52,117 nt of DNA, from positions 1 to 52,117 of the forward strand of contig JAMLHR010000017.1 in assembly GCA_023957015.1 (NCBI GenBank), in the 5' to 3' direction. Each line of letters opens with the position of its first letter. The first letter of the stretch is position 1. The notes below the pieces were generated by a model, which was given only the letters and a program-made list of their open reading frames with translations, did not search any database and was not told where the DNA came from. This document shows, in pieces, positions 26,863-34,132 of this stretch. The position numbers were made by a program, and so were the translations under genes. The DNA comes from Thermomicrobiales bacterium (GTDB lineage Bacteria > Chloroflexota > Chloroflexia > Thermomicrobiales > UBA6265).

Positions 26863-28062
26863 GTGGATATTGAGCTTAGTAGAATTGTCCGCGCAATAAG
26901 GCGATTCTGGTGGATTGTCCTTGTTTCCGTGGTCGCGTTTGCAGGCACTGCTGCCGCATTTAGTCTTACTTTGCCCAGAACCTACACTTCGGGCGTAACG
27001 CTTCTGGTCGCTCCATCGAGTATCAGTGGCTTTACCTTGTCCGAAGGATCCTCCTCTACTCAAACGCTCATCCAGCTTGCAACATCAGACAGTGTGCTTG
27101 GCCCTGTCAAGCAGGAGTTTGGTATCGAGGGGACACTCGATGAACTCCGTCAAGATGTTGAGGTTAGTGGTTCCAGCAATACTCAGATAATCCGTATTTG
27201 GGTTACGAATGAGGATGCGCAGAGGGCAGCTGATATCGCCAACGCGATTGCTGAGATGGTAGACCAGCAGGCGCAGGTGCTATCAGTCAGTATGATCAAA
27301 TCCAAGCGCGATGACCTCGTCTATCAGCGCGACCAGATTGATAGCAAGATACTTGTGTTGAATCAGCAGATTCGCGATTTGGAGTCAGAGCAAGCCAGTT
27401 CGGGCACTGTAGAATCGTCGCGTTTGGCACAGTTGAAAGACGAGCGACTTAATCAACAGAAGTTGCGAGTAGATGCTGACAACTCGATCAGATCAATCGA
27501 TGCCACTCTCCTAGGTCTCCAGCCTCCGGTGGTCGTGACAGATGCAGCAGTGCCGGCTCGGTATCCGGAAGGTACGTCGAGAGTATTGTTGGTCGCTGTC
27601 GGAGTGGTGTTCGGTGGATTCGTCGGAATTGCCATCATGATGTGGCGCGAATTGCGTGATACCAGAGTGCGTGACGCTCGCCATGTCCTCCAGCTTACAG
27701 GTGCTGCTTCAGTGACATCTGTGAGCACGAGCGAAGACGTCCATATGGCGGCTGCACGCGCGGCGGGAGTGGCTCGCAAGCTGGGAAGTTCGGCAGTTGC
27801 GTTAGTGGGAACCCGCGCCAGTTCACCAACAGAGTCACGTATTGGTGAACTGGCGCAGGATACTGTTCTTCGCGATATGCAGGTCGTACGTGTTCCTGGA
27901 CTGTTGAACACCAACGCCTCATTTGAACTGCTTCCCTTGAACGCTGTGGTGATGTTGTTTATCGAGCAGTTGCAGACACTAGAAGAAGACGTGCTCGACA
28001 CGCTGGGTGTTCTGCATGACTTTGGCGTCGTTTCGGTCGTACCGGTGCTCATTCAGTCTTAG
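26863..28062 (+). CDS. Wzz-like polysaccharide chain-length determinant, kinase-less
   Basis: 399 aa from GTG 26863 (GGAG about 11 nt upstream); the frame is open from 26770. Wzz topology: a first TM helix at about residues 15-37 after a cytoplasmic ELSRIVRAIRRFWW segment. An external domain with a coiled-coil stretch (LVYQRDQIDSKILVLNQQIRDL region) follows, then a PARYPEGTSR motif just before TM2, matching the Pro-rich motif of the family. The C-terminal cytoplasmic part of about 120 aa has no Walker A, so it is not a BY-kinase. It probably sets polymer length together with the Wzy-like protein. Its stop codon is overlapped by the promoter of the next leader. Confidence 0.85.
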   Translation: MDIELSRIVRAIRRFWWIVLVSVVAFAGTAAAFSLTLPRTYTSGVTLLVAPSSISGFTLSEGSSSTQTLIQLATSDSVLGPVKQEFGIEGTLDELRQDVEVSGSSNTQIIRIWVTNEDAQRAADIANAIAEMVDQQAQVLSVSMIKSKRDDLVYQRDQIDSKILVLNQQIRDLESEQASSGTVESSRLAQLKDERLNQQKLRVDADNSIRSIDATLLGLQPPVVVTDAAVPARYPEGTSRVLLVAVGVVFGGFVGIAIMMWRELRDTRVRDARHVLQLTGAASVTSVSTSEDVHMAAARAAGVARKLGSSAVALVGTRASSPTESRIGELAQDTVLRDMQVVRVPGLLNTNASFELLPLNAVVMLFIEQLQTLEEDVLDTLGVLHDFGVVSVVPVLIQS

Positions 28063-28092
28063 TGACCGCCAAGGCCACCAATGTGCTATACT
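28062..28092 (+). promoter_or_regulatory. Extended -10 promoter of the helicase leader
   Basis: TGCTATACT at 28084-28092 is a perfect extended -10 (TGN-TATACT). GTGACC at 28062-28067 is a moderate -35 at 19 bp. Transcription would start near 28099, giving a 5' leader of about 380 nt before the helicase ATG at 28480. Confidence 0.5.
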
Positions 28093-28098
28093 CCCTAT

Positions 28099-28479
28099 CG
28101 TCACCAGAGGCAGGGCCTCTGTCGTGTTCTTCCCCGCATGGGTTCCGCACAGATCATTCTCACTGATCACACGTCGCGGGTTTCTGGGAGAGCGATCATC
28201 TCACGACTGATCCGGCTCGCCCGCACTGTTGGGTAGCAGCAAGTGCTGCGAAGGGCTTCGTGGTTGGATGGGTATCCACGTCGCCTGCAGATCACTGATA
28301 GGTGACCGTGTGGCATCCGCCAGAGTCTAACCCTCTGCGCTAGCATCGATTGCACCTCTCCGCATCGGTTCTCACACAATTGTGCCACACAACCTCATTT
28401 ACGCTGTCCCCGAAAATGGTTCGGGCAGCCTAATCTCGGTGCGCTGTCCGCGTACCGTCTAGATGGAGTGTGCATACAC
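28099..28479 (+). ncRNA. Candidate structured leader RNA (or separate small RNA) upstream of the DEAD-box helicase
   Basis: No protein-coding frame is supported here. The stretch is full of hairpins: a perfect 7-bp stem CAGAGGC/GCCTCTG (28105-28121), GATCA/TGATC (28152-28168), GCAGC/GCTGC, TGGAT/ATCCA, and a strong bulged stem GCTG..CCCGAA/TTCGGG..CAGC (28403-28429). GTCACC (28100-28105) can close with GGTGAC (28301-28306), which would bound a domain of about 200 nt. No known Rfam family is recognised (not 6S, RNase P, tmRNA or SRP by the motifs visible). Long structured leaders are known for cold-shock helicase mRNAs such as csdA in E. coli; that parallel is an inference. Confidence 0.4.
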
Positions 28480-30432
28480 ATGACTCAGTTTTTCTCTCGG
28501 GGTATCCGCCCCATGTACCACTGGAATACCGAGGGCGGCAGCGCCGTCATCGATCGCGAGATCGATGAGGAGCACGAGATCGCACCGGTGCGCGTCGATG
28601 AGACGCATTCCAGCAACGAGGAGGTCGAGACGACCTTCGCCGATCTCGGTCTCAGCCCGGTGCTGCTGGAAAGCATCACCCAGCTCGGATTCAAGAAACC
28701 GACTCCGATTCAGGAGGCCGCAATTCCCGCGTTGCTGAATGGCCAGGACATCATTGGCCAGGCGCAGACGGGTTCCGGCAAGACAGCGGCGTTCGGTCTG
28801 CCGATCATCGACCTGATCGATGGTCGCGATCGCCGCATTCAGGCGCTCATCCTCACCCCAACCCGCGAGCTCGCGATTCAGGTGAGCGATGCCCTGCACA
28901 ACTACGGCAAGCACAAGGGTATCCAGACCCTCGCCATTTACGGTGGACAGGCCTACGAGCGCCAGTTCCGTGGTCTCGAGCGTGGTGTCCACATCGTTGT
29001 CGGTACACCCGGCCGCGTCATGGACCACATGCGCCGCAACACGCTGAAGCTGGATGATCTCCGCTTCTTCGTGCTGGATGAAGCCGATGAAATGCTCGAT
29101 ATGGGCTTTGTCGACGATATCGAGACGATCCTCTCCCAGGTTCCGGCCGAGCGACAAACCGCGCTGTTCAGCGCCACTATGCCGCAGCGCATTGCCGATC
29201 TCGCCAACACCTATCTGCGCAATCCGCAGCGGATTTCCGTGCGCGGCAAGCAGATGACGGTGGCCGAGATCAATCAGACGAGCTACGAGTTCCCGCGTGG
29301 CAAGAAGGTAGAGGCCCTGACCCGCATTCTCGAGGCCGAGAATCCGACCAGTGCCATGATCTTCTGCCGCACCAAGCGCAATGTCGATGAGCTCGGTGAA
29401 GCCCTGCTGCAGCGCGGGCTGCCGGTGGAGACGCTGCACGGCGATCTCAGCCAGGTGCAGCGCGACCGCGTCATGCGCCGCTTCCGCAACGGTCAGGCGC
29501 AGATCCTGATTGCGACGGATGTCGCGGCCCGCGGCCTCGATATCCCGGAAGTCAGCCACGTCATCAATTACGATGTGCCGGAAAGCCATGAGACCTACGT
29601 GCATCGCATCGGTCGTACCGGCCGTGCCGGTCGCACTGGTGAGGCTATCACGCTGGTCAGCCCGCGTGAGTTCCGCTGGCTGCGCCAGGTCGAGCGCACC
29701 ACGCGAGCGACGATCGAACCGCGCCGTCTTCCCAGCCAGGAGGATGTCAACGCCCGTCGCCGTGAGAAGCTGGTCACGCTGATGCGTGAGGCGGTCGAGG
29801 ACGAGTCCAACTACCAGGCCTATATCGCTCCGATCGCTGACCTGCCGGAGGATGTCGATCTCACCAAGCTCGCCGCCGCGCTGTTGAAGCTCTACGCCGA
29901 GGAAACCGGTCAGGCTGCATTGGACACCAGTGGCTACGATGACCTCGCCAACTTCGGTGGCAAGCCCCAGCGCGAGCGACGACCGGAGCGGGGTGATCGT
30001 CCATACGGCGAGGCTCCGCGCGCCAATGGCGGCGGCGGTGGCCGTGGTCACAGCGATGAGGCGGGTATGACCCGTCTGTTCATCAATATCGGTCACAACA
30101 TGCGCGTTCGCCCGCAGGATTTCGTCGGCGCCATCGCCAACGAGGCCAACATTCCGGGTCGTACCATCGGTGCGATCGATATTCACGATACATTCAGTTT
30201 CGTGGATGTCCCCAGCGGCGATGCCGAGCGCGTGATGAATGTGCTCAACAGCGCCAGCATCAAGGGTCGACCGGTTAACGTCGAGATGGCCCAGGGTGGT
30301 GCTGGCGATCGCGGTGGCTACCAGCGCGCACCGCGTCGCGATGACTACCGCCGCCCAGCCGGACGACCGTCGTCGTTCGGACAGGGACCTCGCCGCGATG
30401 GCGATCGTCGGCCTCGCCGCGACCGCTGGTAG
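28480..30432 (+). CDS. DEAD-box ATP-dependent RNA helicase with DbpA-type RNA-binding domain (DeaD/CsdA-like)
   Basis: 650 aa from ATG 28480 with GGAG 11 nt upstream; a GTG at 28468 is in frame. It has an N-terminal acidic extension of about 45 aa. RecA domain 1 then carries the Q motif (GFKKPTPIQ), AQTGSGKT, PTREL, VLDEADEML and SAT. RecA domain 2 has IFCRTKR, TDVAARGLDIP and HRIGRTGRAGR. A helical spacer leads to a DbpA-like RRM (MTRLFINIGHNMRVRPQDF through GRPVNVEMA) and an Arg/Gly/Asp-rich basic tail (RGGYQRAPRRDDYRRP). The protein should unwind structured RNA in ribosome assembly or mRNA decay, especially in the cold. The next gene begins 2 bp downstream. Confidence 0.93.
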   Translation: MTQFFSRGIRPMYHWNTEGGSAVIDREIDEEHEIAPVRVDETHSSNEEVETTFADLGLSPVLLESITQLGFKKPTPIQEAAIPALLNGQDIIGQAQTGSGKTAAFGLPIIDLIDGRDRRIQALILTPTRELAIQVSDALHNYGKHKGIQTLAIYGGQAYERQFRGLERGVHIVVGTPGRVMDHMRRNTLKLDDLRFFVLDEADEMLDMGFVDDIETILSQVPAERQTALFSATMPQRIADLANTYLRNPQRISVRGKQMTVAEINQTSYEFPRGKKVEALTRILEAENPTSAMIFCRTKRNVDELGEALLQRGLPVETLHGDLSQVQRDRVMRRFRNGQAQILIATDVAARGLDIPEVSHVINYDVPESHETYVHRIGRTGRAGRTGEAITLVSPREFRWLRQVERTTRATIEPRRLPSQEDVNARRREKLVTLMREAVEDESNYQAYIAPIADLPEDVDLTKLAAALLKLYAEETGQAALDTSGYDDLANFGGKPQRERRPERGDRPYGEAPRANGGGGGRGHSDEAGMTRLFINIGHNMRVRPQDFVGAIANEANIPGRTIGAIDIHDTFSFVDVPSGDAERVMNVLNSASIKGRPVNVEMAQGGAGDRGGYQRAPRRDDYRRPAGRPSSFGQGPRRDGDRRPRRDRW

Positions 30433-30434
30433 GT

Positions 30435-30926
30435 GTGAAGCGGGTAACGCACATCATCATTGGTGCGGCGGTGGCATTGCCACTCGCCGCACCGCTGTCT
30501 CTGCCATTAGCTGCTGCCACCGTTTGGTGGGGCATGGTCGGCGGTGGATTTCCGGATTGGCTGGATCTGCGCTCGGATTACAGCCGTAGCATGAAGCACC
30601 GCGGTATCAGCCACAGTGTGCTGGCCGCGGCTATGCTCACGCTCGGATTCTGGGCACTGCTCGGTATCGTTGGTAGCGGATTCGAACTGACGGATCTCCC
30701 TCGCACTACATGGGCATGTGCGCTTGGGCTCGGATATCTCAGCCACATCGTTGCCGATGCCTGCACGCATGCCGGTGTGCGCCTGTGGCTACCGTTCAGT
30801 CAACGCAAATGGTGGCTGCTACCGAAACCGCTGCGCGGTAACGCCAGTGGAAAGATGGATTCGATTGTCCGTATCGTGGCGCTCGTGCTAATCGGTGTCT
30901 ACCTCGCTGGTTTATTTGCGAGGTAG
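30435..30926 (+). CDS. YdjM/DUF457-type membrane-bound metal-dependent hydrolase-like protein
   Basis: 163 aa from GTG 30435, two bases after the helicase stop. Small inner-membrane protein with four hydrophobic segments and the conserved polar motifs of the LexA-regulated YdjM family: VTHIIIGAA at the N-terminus, GGGFPDWLDLRSDY, HRGISHSVLAA and GYLSHIVADACTHAGVRLWLPF. The His/Asp residues resemble a metal site, and the family is annotated as putative hydrolase, but activity is not established. Likely co-transcribed with the helicase. Confidence 0.8.
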   Translation: MKRVTHIIIGAAVALPLAAPLSLPLAAATVWWGMVGGGFPDWLDLRSDYSRSMKHRGISHSVLAAAMLTLGFWALLGIVGSGFELTDLPRTTWACALGLGYLSHIVADACTHAGVRLWLPFSQRKWWLLPKPLRGNASGKMDSIVRIVALVLIGVYLAGLFAR

Positions 30927-30948
30927 TACATACGGCTCGAAGGGCAGA

Positions 30949-31617
30949 TCAACTGTCGGGAACTTCTGGTCGTGGTCGATACACGATCCAGGAGGCGAGG
31001 AGGACAAATCCCACACCGTACATCCAGCCGCCGAGCACATCTGTGGGCCAATGGGCACCCGCCCAAATCCGACTCCAGCCAACCATCACGGTGAAGAGTG
31101 TGCCGATCGTAATGGCGGCGCCTCGCCAGATCGGCGATGTGCACCGACGCCAGACGATCATCGCGACCGTCGTGGTGACCATGGCCATCGTCATGCTGTG
31201 ACCACTGGGGTAGCCGGTGTTCTCGTAGTGGCCCAGAATACTGACCAAATCCTCCGTCGGTCGCGGTGATTCGAAGATACCCTTAAGGAAGAACGCCGCC
31301 AGGCGGGATACGGCCACCAGCACAACGAGCTTCGATTCCTCCCGCCACTTCAACACTAGGGTCACGATCAGACAGGTGGTGAACAGCAGTATCGCGGCGA
31401 TCGTCCCACCAATCGTTGCCCCCAGGTTCTGGAGATGTTCCGGTAGAGACCCGTGCCAGGTCTGTGCATTGGTGGAGATGCGTACGTCCAACTCGTGCAC
31501 GTTATCGCCTGCCGAGAGAACCCCGAGTATCGATGCCAGCAGGATCAGGACTACGGCAGGCCAGATCAGGATGCTCCTGGAGCTATCCACCGTTGTCGCG
31601 GGTTGGGGCGTGCTCAC
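30949..31617 (-). CDS. PAP2-superfamily membrane phosphatase
   Basis: 222 aa from GTG 31615-31617. Integral membrane phosphatase with six helices and the three PAP2 motifs: KGIFESPRP (about residues 112-120), YPSGHSMT (about 136-143) and SRIWAGAHWPTDVLGG (about 183-198), so catalytic His and Asp residues are all present. Likely substrates are undecaprenyl-PP or a phosphatidate; an undecaprenyl-PP role would link it to the nearby polysaccharide and wall genes, but this is inference. It converges on the YdjM-like gene with 22 bp between. Confidence 0.88.
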   Translation of the reverse strand: MSTPQPATTVDSSRSILIWPAVVLILLASILGVLSAGDNVHELDVRISTNAQTWHGSLPEHLQNLGATIGGTIAAILLFTTCLIVTLVLKWREESKLVVLVAVSRLAAFFLKGIFESPRPTEDLVSILGHYENTGYPSGHSMTMAMVTTTVAMIVWRRCTSPIWRGAAITIGTLFTVMVGWSRIWAGAHWPTDVLGGWMYGVGFVLLASWIVYRPRPEVPDS

Positions 31618-31732
31618 TGGCCGATATGCTCCGTATCTCCACGTAGCGGTTAGTGCTCTTCATCCTCGCTGTCGGGGAACGTCCATGTCTAGCTGCACCT
31701 AACCAATGCTTGGTGTATTGTCACACATGGCC

Positions 31733-31762
31733 TTGCGCCTCCATTGTAAAGTTTCGTACAAT
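31733..31762 (+). promoter_or_regulatory. Promoter of substrate-binding protein gene 1
   Basis: TTGCGC, an 18-bp spacer, then TACAAT, a fair sigma-70 pair. The start of transcription would fall at about 31769, immediately before the conserved leader element at 31771. Confidence 0.5.
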
Positions 31763-31770
31763 GCATCCAA

Positions 31771-31831
31771 GCTACTGAACCGAAGACTACGAGCATCGCT
31801 CATATGCTGACCAGAGGGTCAACTAGCGGCT
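31771..31831 (+). ncRNA. Candidate cis-regulatory leader element, copy 1 (pairs with 33917-33977)
   Basis: Starts GCTACTGAACC and aligns without gaps to 33917-33959 (32 of 43 positions identical). Hairpin 1 is GAGC-ATC-GCTC here and GGGC-TTC-GCCC in copy 2: the second pair changes A-T to G-C while pairing is kept. Hairpin 2 starts at the invariant TGCTGAC and here folds TGACC/GGTCA around AGAG. Not a family I recognise. Confidence 0.45.
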
Positions 31832-31948
31832 CGATAGGTTATTGGTATTGGCACGGTAGCATGCACCTCGGGCAATGCCTCGTGAGGCTGCGATTGTTGC
31901 GTGAACGGTGTTCACGGGAGTTCGTGCGTACAGCACAGTGGAGGAAAC

Positions 31949-33784
31949 ATGTCTCAGACAAAGACAACCGGACCGTTGCGCGAGTTGTTCGATTCGTATA
32001 AATCAGGCAAAATCAGCCGTCGTAGCTTTGCCCAGGGTGCAACCGCACTCGGCGTGGCTCTACCGCTGGTCTCTTTCCTCGGGAATCAGGTATCCGCGCA
32101 GGATGCCGCCCCGGCCGAACGCCCGACTTCTGGTACCGAAGGTCAGGAGCGCGGTGCCGGTGGCCACCTGAACATCATTCAGTGGCAGGCGGTAACTCGT
32201 CTCAGCCCGCACACTTCCTCTGGCACGAAGGATTTTCTTGGTTCCCTGCCGATGCTGGAGCCCCTCATTCACTACCTGCCAGATTCCAGCATGGTGCCGA
32301 ACCTGGTCACCAAGGTGCCGTCCCAGGCGGATGGTGATTTGGCCGAGGATCTGACCTCCGTCACCCTTTCGCTCTTGCCAGACGTGCTCTGGAGTGATGG
32401 CACACCCTTCACCTCCGCCGATGTTGGCTTCACCATCGATTGGGTGAAGGATCCGATGAACAACTCGGTGAACTTCGGTGATTACGAGCCGATTAGCGGA
32501 TGGGAAGCCGCGGATGACCTCACCATCACGGTGACCTTCTCCTCGCCGAACCCGTTCTGGTTCACGCCATTCACGGGTACCAGCACCGGCTTCGTCTACC
32601 CCAAGCACATTCTTGAGGTAGAAGGTGCCCATGAGCAGTTCCTGCTCAACCCGGTTGGTACGGGTCCATTCGTCGTCGATAGCTTCACCCCGAACGACGA
32701 GCTGCGGTTGATCGCGAACGAGAACTATCGTGAGCCGAACAAGCCGTTCTTTGCCACCGTCACCATTAAGGGTGGTGGCGATGCTGCGGCAGCTGCTCGT
32801 GCTACGTTGCAGTCGGGCGAATCGGACTTCGCCTGGAACCTGGTGGTTGAGCCAGATGTGCTGGATTCGATGGAAAGCCCGGATAACCCGGGAGTCCTCC
32901 TGCCATACGCAGGTGTTCAGGTGGAGCGCGTCAACATCAACTTCTCTGATCCCAACACCGAGGTGGATGGTCAGCGCAGCGAGATGAACACGCCGCACCC
33001 CTTCTGGTCTGATCCGGCGGTTCGCGAAGCTGCTTCCATGGCGATTGATCGCGAAACCATCGCCACGAACTTCTACGGCCCCACCCAGCCGCCGGCCGTC
33101 AACATCCTCAATGGCGACCCGCGCACGGATTCGCCAAACACCGTCTTCAACTTCGACCGGGATGCCGCCAATGCTCTGCTGGAAGAGGCCGGTTGGGTTG
33201 ATAGCGGCAATGGTATTCGCGCCAAGGACGGTGTCGAACTCAAGCTCGAGTTTGCCACATCCGTCAATCCAGTTCGCCAGAAGTCCCAGGCCGTCATTAA
33301 GGATGGTCTCGAGAAGATCGGATTCCAGGTCAACCTTGTCCAGATCGATAGTGGCATCTACTTCGATACCGGCGAAGGTAACGATCAGTCGATCTACCAC
33401 AACTACTGGGACATGAACATGTACACGGGCGTGCCGTCTTCGCCGCGTCCGATTGGCTTCTTCGAGGCCTGGTACGCCGGTGAGAATGGCGCGAATATCG
33501 CGCAGGCCAGCAACAAGTGGCTTGGCAACAACAACCAGCGCTACAACAATCCTGAGTTCGATGAACTCTGGGTTGCCACCAGAACCGAAACTGATCCGGA
33601 GCAGCTCGCTGACAACTTCATTGGCCTGAATGACATTGTTATCAACGATCGCGTCATCATTCCTTTGGTAGTTGTGGGTGCAGCGCGTGGTGTCTCCAAG
33701 CGCCTGAATGCTGAGAACATCGCGCTGGCTCCGTTCAGCTATGACTACTGGAACATCGCCAACTGGAACCTGGCCGCGGAGTAG
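31949..33784 (+). CDS. ABC transporter substrate-binding protein, family 5, Tat-type (paralogue 1)
   Basis: 611 aa from ATG 31949, with GGAGG at optimal distance; the open frame extends upstream but is not coding. Tat leader SRRSFAQGATALGVALPLVS (about residues 24-43) ends at VSAQ. The mature part is an SBP_bac_5 (DppA/OppA/NikA-type) fold with LWSDGTPFTSADV, GTGPFVVDSFTP, KGGGDAAAAAR, NFSDPNTEVDGQRSEMN and WYAGENGANIAQ. It should bind a peptide or another small ligand outside the cell for an ABC importer encoded elsewhere. Closest by eye to paralogue 2. Gene ends in a terminator; no permease or ATPase gene adjoins. Confidence 0.92.
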   Translation: MSQTKTTGPLRELFDSYKSGKISRRSFAQGATALGVALPLVSFLGNQVSAQDAAPAERPTSGTEGQERGAGGHLNIIQWQAVTRLSPHTSSGTKDFLGSLPMLEPLIHYLPDSSMVPNLVTKVPSQADGDLAEDLTSVTLSLLPDVLWSDGTPFTSADVGFTIDWVKDPMNNSVNFGDYEPISGWEAADDLTITVTFSSPNPFWFTPFTGTSTGFVYPKHILEVEGAHEQFLLNPVGTGPFVVDSFTPNDELRLIANENYREPNKPFFATVTIKGGGDAAAAARATLQSGESDFAWNLVVEPDVLDSMESPDNPGVLLPYAGVQVERVNINFSDPNTEVDGQRSEMNTPHPFWSDPAVREAASMAIDRETIATNFYGPTQPPAVNILNGDPRTDSPNTVFNFDRDAANALLEEAGWVDSGNGIRAKDGVELKLEFATSVNPVRQKSQAVIKDGLEKIGFQVNLVQIDSGIYFDTGEGNDQSIYHNYWDMNMYTGVPSSPRPIGFFEAWYAGENGANIAQASNKWLGNNNQRYNNPEFDELWVATRTETDPEQLADNFIGLNDIVINDRVIIPLVVVGAARGVSKRLNAENIALAPFSYDYWNIANWNLAAE

Positions 33785-33831
33785 ATCTGCGCGCGTTCCA
33801 GATAAGGATGTCTCTCCGGAGATTGCGCCGA

Positions 33832-33859
33832 GGTCAGGGCTCGTATATGAGCCCTGACC
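33832..33859 (+). terminator. Intrinsic terminator after paralogue 1
   Basis: Perfect 11-bp stem GGTCAGGGCTC / GAGCCCTGACC with a GTATAT loop, followed by TTCGGTTCTT, 47 bp after the stop codon. Confidence 0.8.
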
Positions 33860-33877
33860 TTCGGTTCTTAAATGTAG

Positions 33878-33906
33878 TTGCAGTGGGTTTCTACTTGTTC
33901 TAGTAT
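33878..33906 (+). promoter_or_regulatory. Putative promoter of substrate-binding protein gene 2
   Basis: TTGCAG, a 17-bp spacer, then TAGTAT. The -10 is weak, but the arrangement puts the transcript start at about 33913, right before the conserved leader element, as in paralogue 1. Confidence 0.35.
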
Positions 33907-33916
33907 TACTACCAAT

Positions 33917-33977
33917 GCTACTGAACCCAAACCCTTGGGCTTCGCCCATTTGCTGACAATGGCGTCGGCTGGTTGGT
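33917..33977 (+). ncRNA. Candidate cis-regulatory leader element, copy 2 (pairs with 31771-31831)
   Basis: Starts GCTACTGAACC. Hairpin 1 is GGGC-TTC-GCCC; hairpin 2 is GCTGAC/GTCGGC (one wobble pair) around AATGGC, with the 5' strand identical to copy 1. The rest of the leader up to the start codon diverges between the two genes, so this element is selectively conserved. Confidence 0.45.
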
Positions 33978-34132
33978 CGTAACGTAAACGATCACCAGTG
34001 ATGAGGCGCGGGTGTCTGCCAGGCAGAGCGTGTTTTGGGCGATGAGTTGTTCATCGTCGTGTAAAACCGTGGACACAGCGTGGGCTGTGTTCGCAACCAG
34101 TCGTGTCAGTTGCACGATGGAGGATTCGCTTC

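Noticed and set aside
28099..28310. Assignment of the helicase leader as 6S RNA, SRP RNA, tmRNA, RNase P RNA or a T-box
   Set aside because: The length and closing helix fit 6S loosely, but none of the conserved sequence cores of these RNAs could be found, so only a generic structured RNA is reported.
28459..30186. Minus-strand open frame of 575 codons opposite the DEAD-box helicase
   Set aside because: The helicase motifs on the plus strand are complete; the antisense translation has no recognisable fold and no ribosome site.
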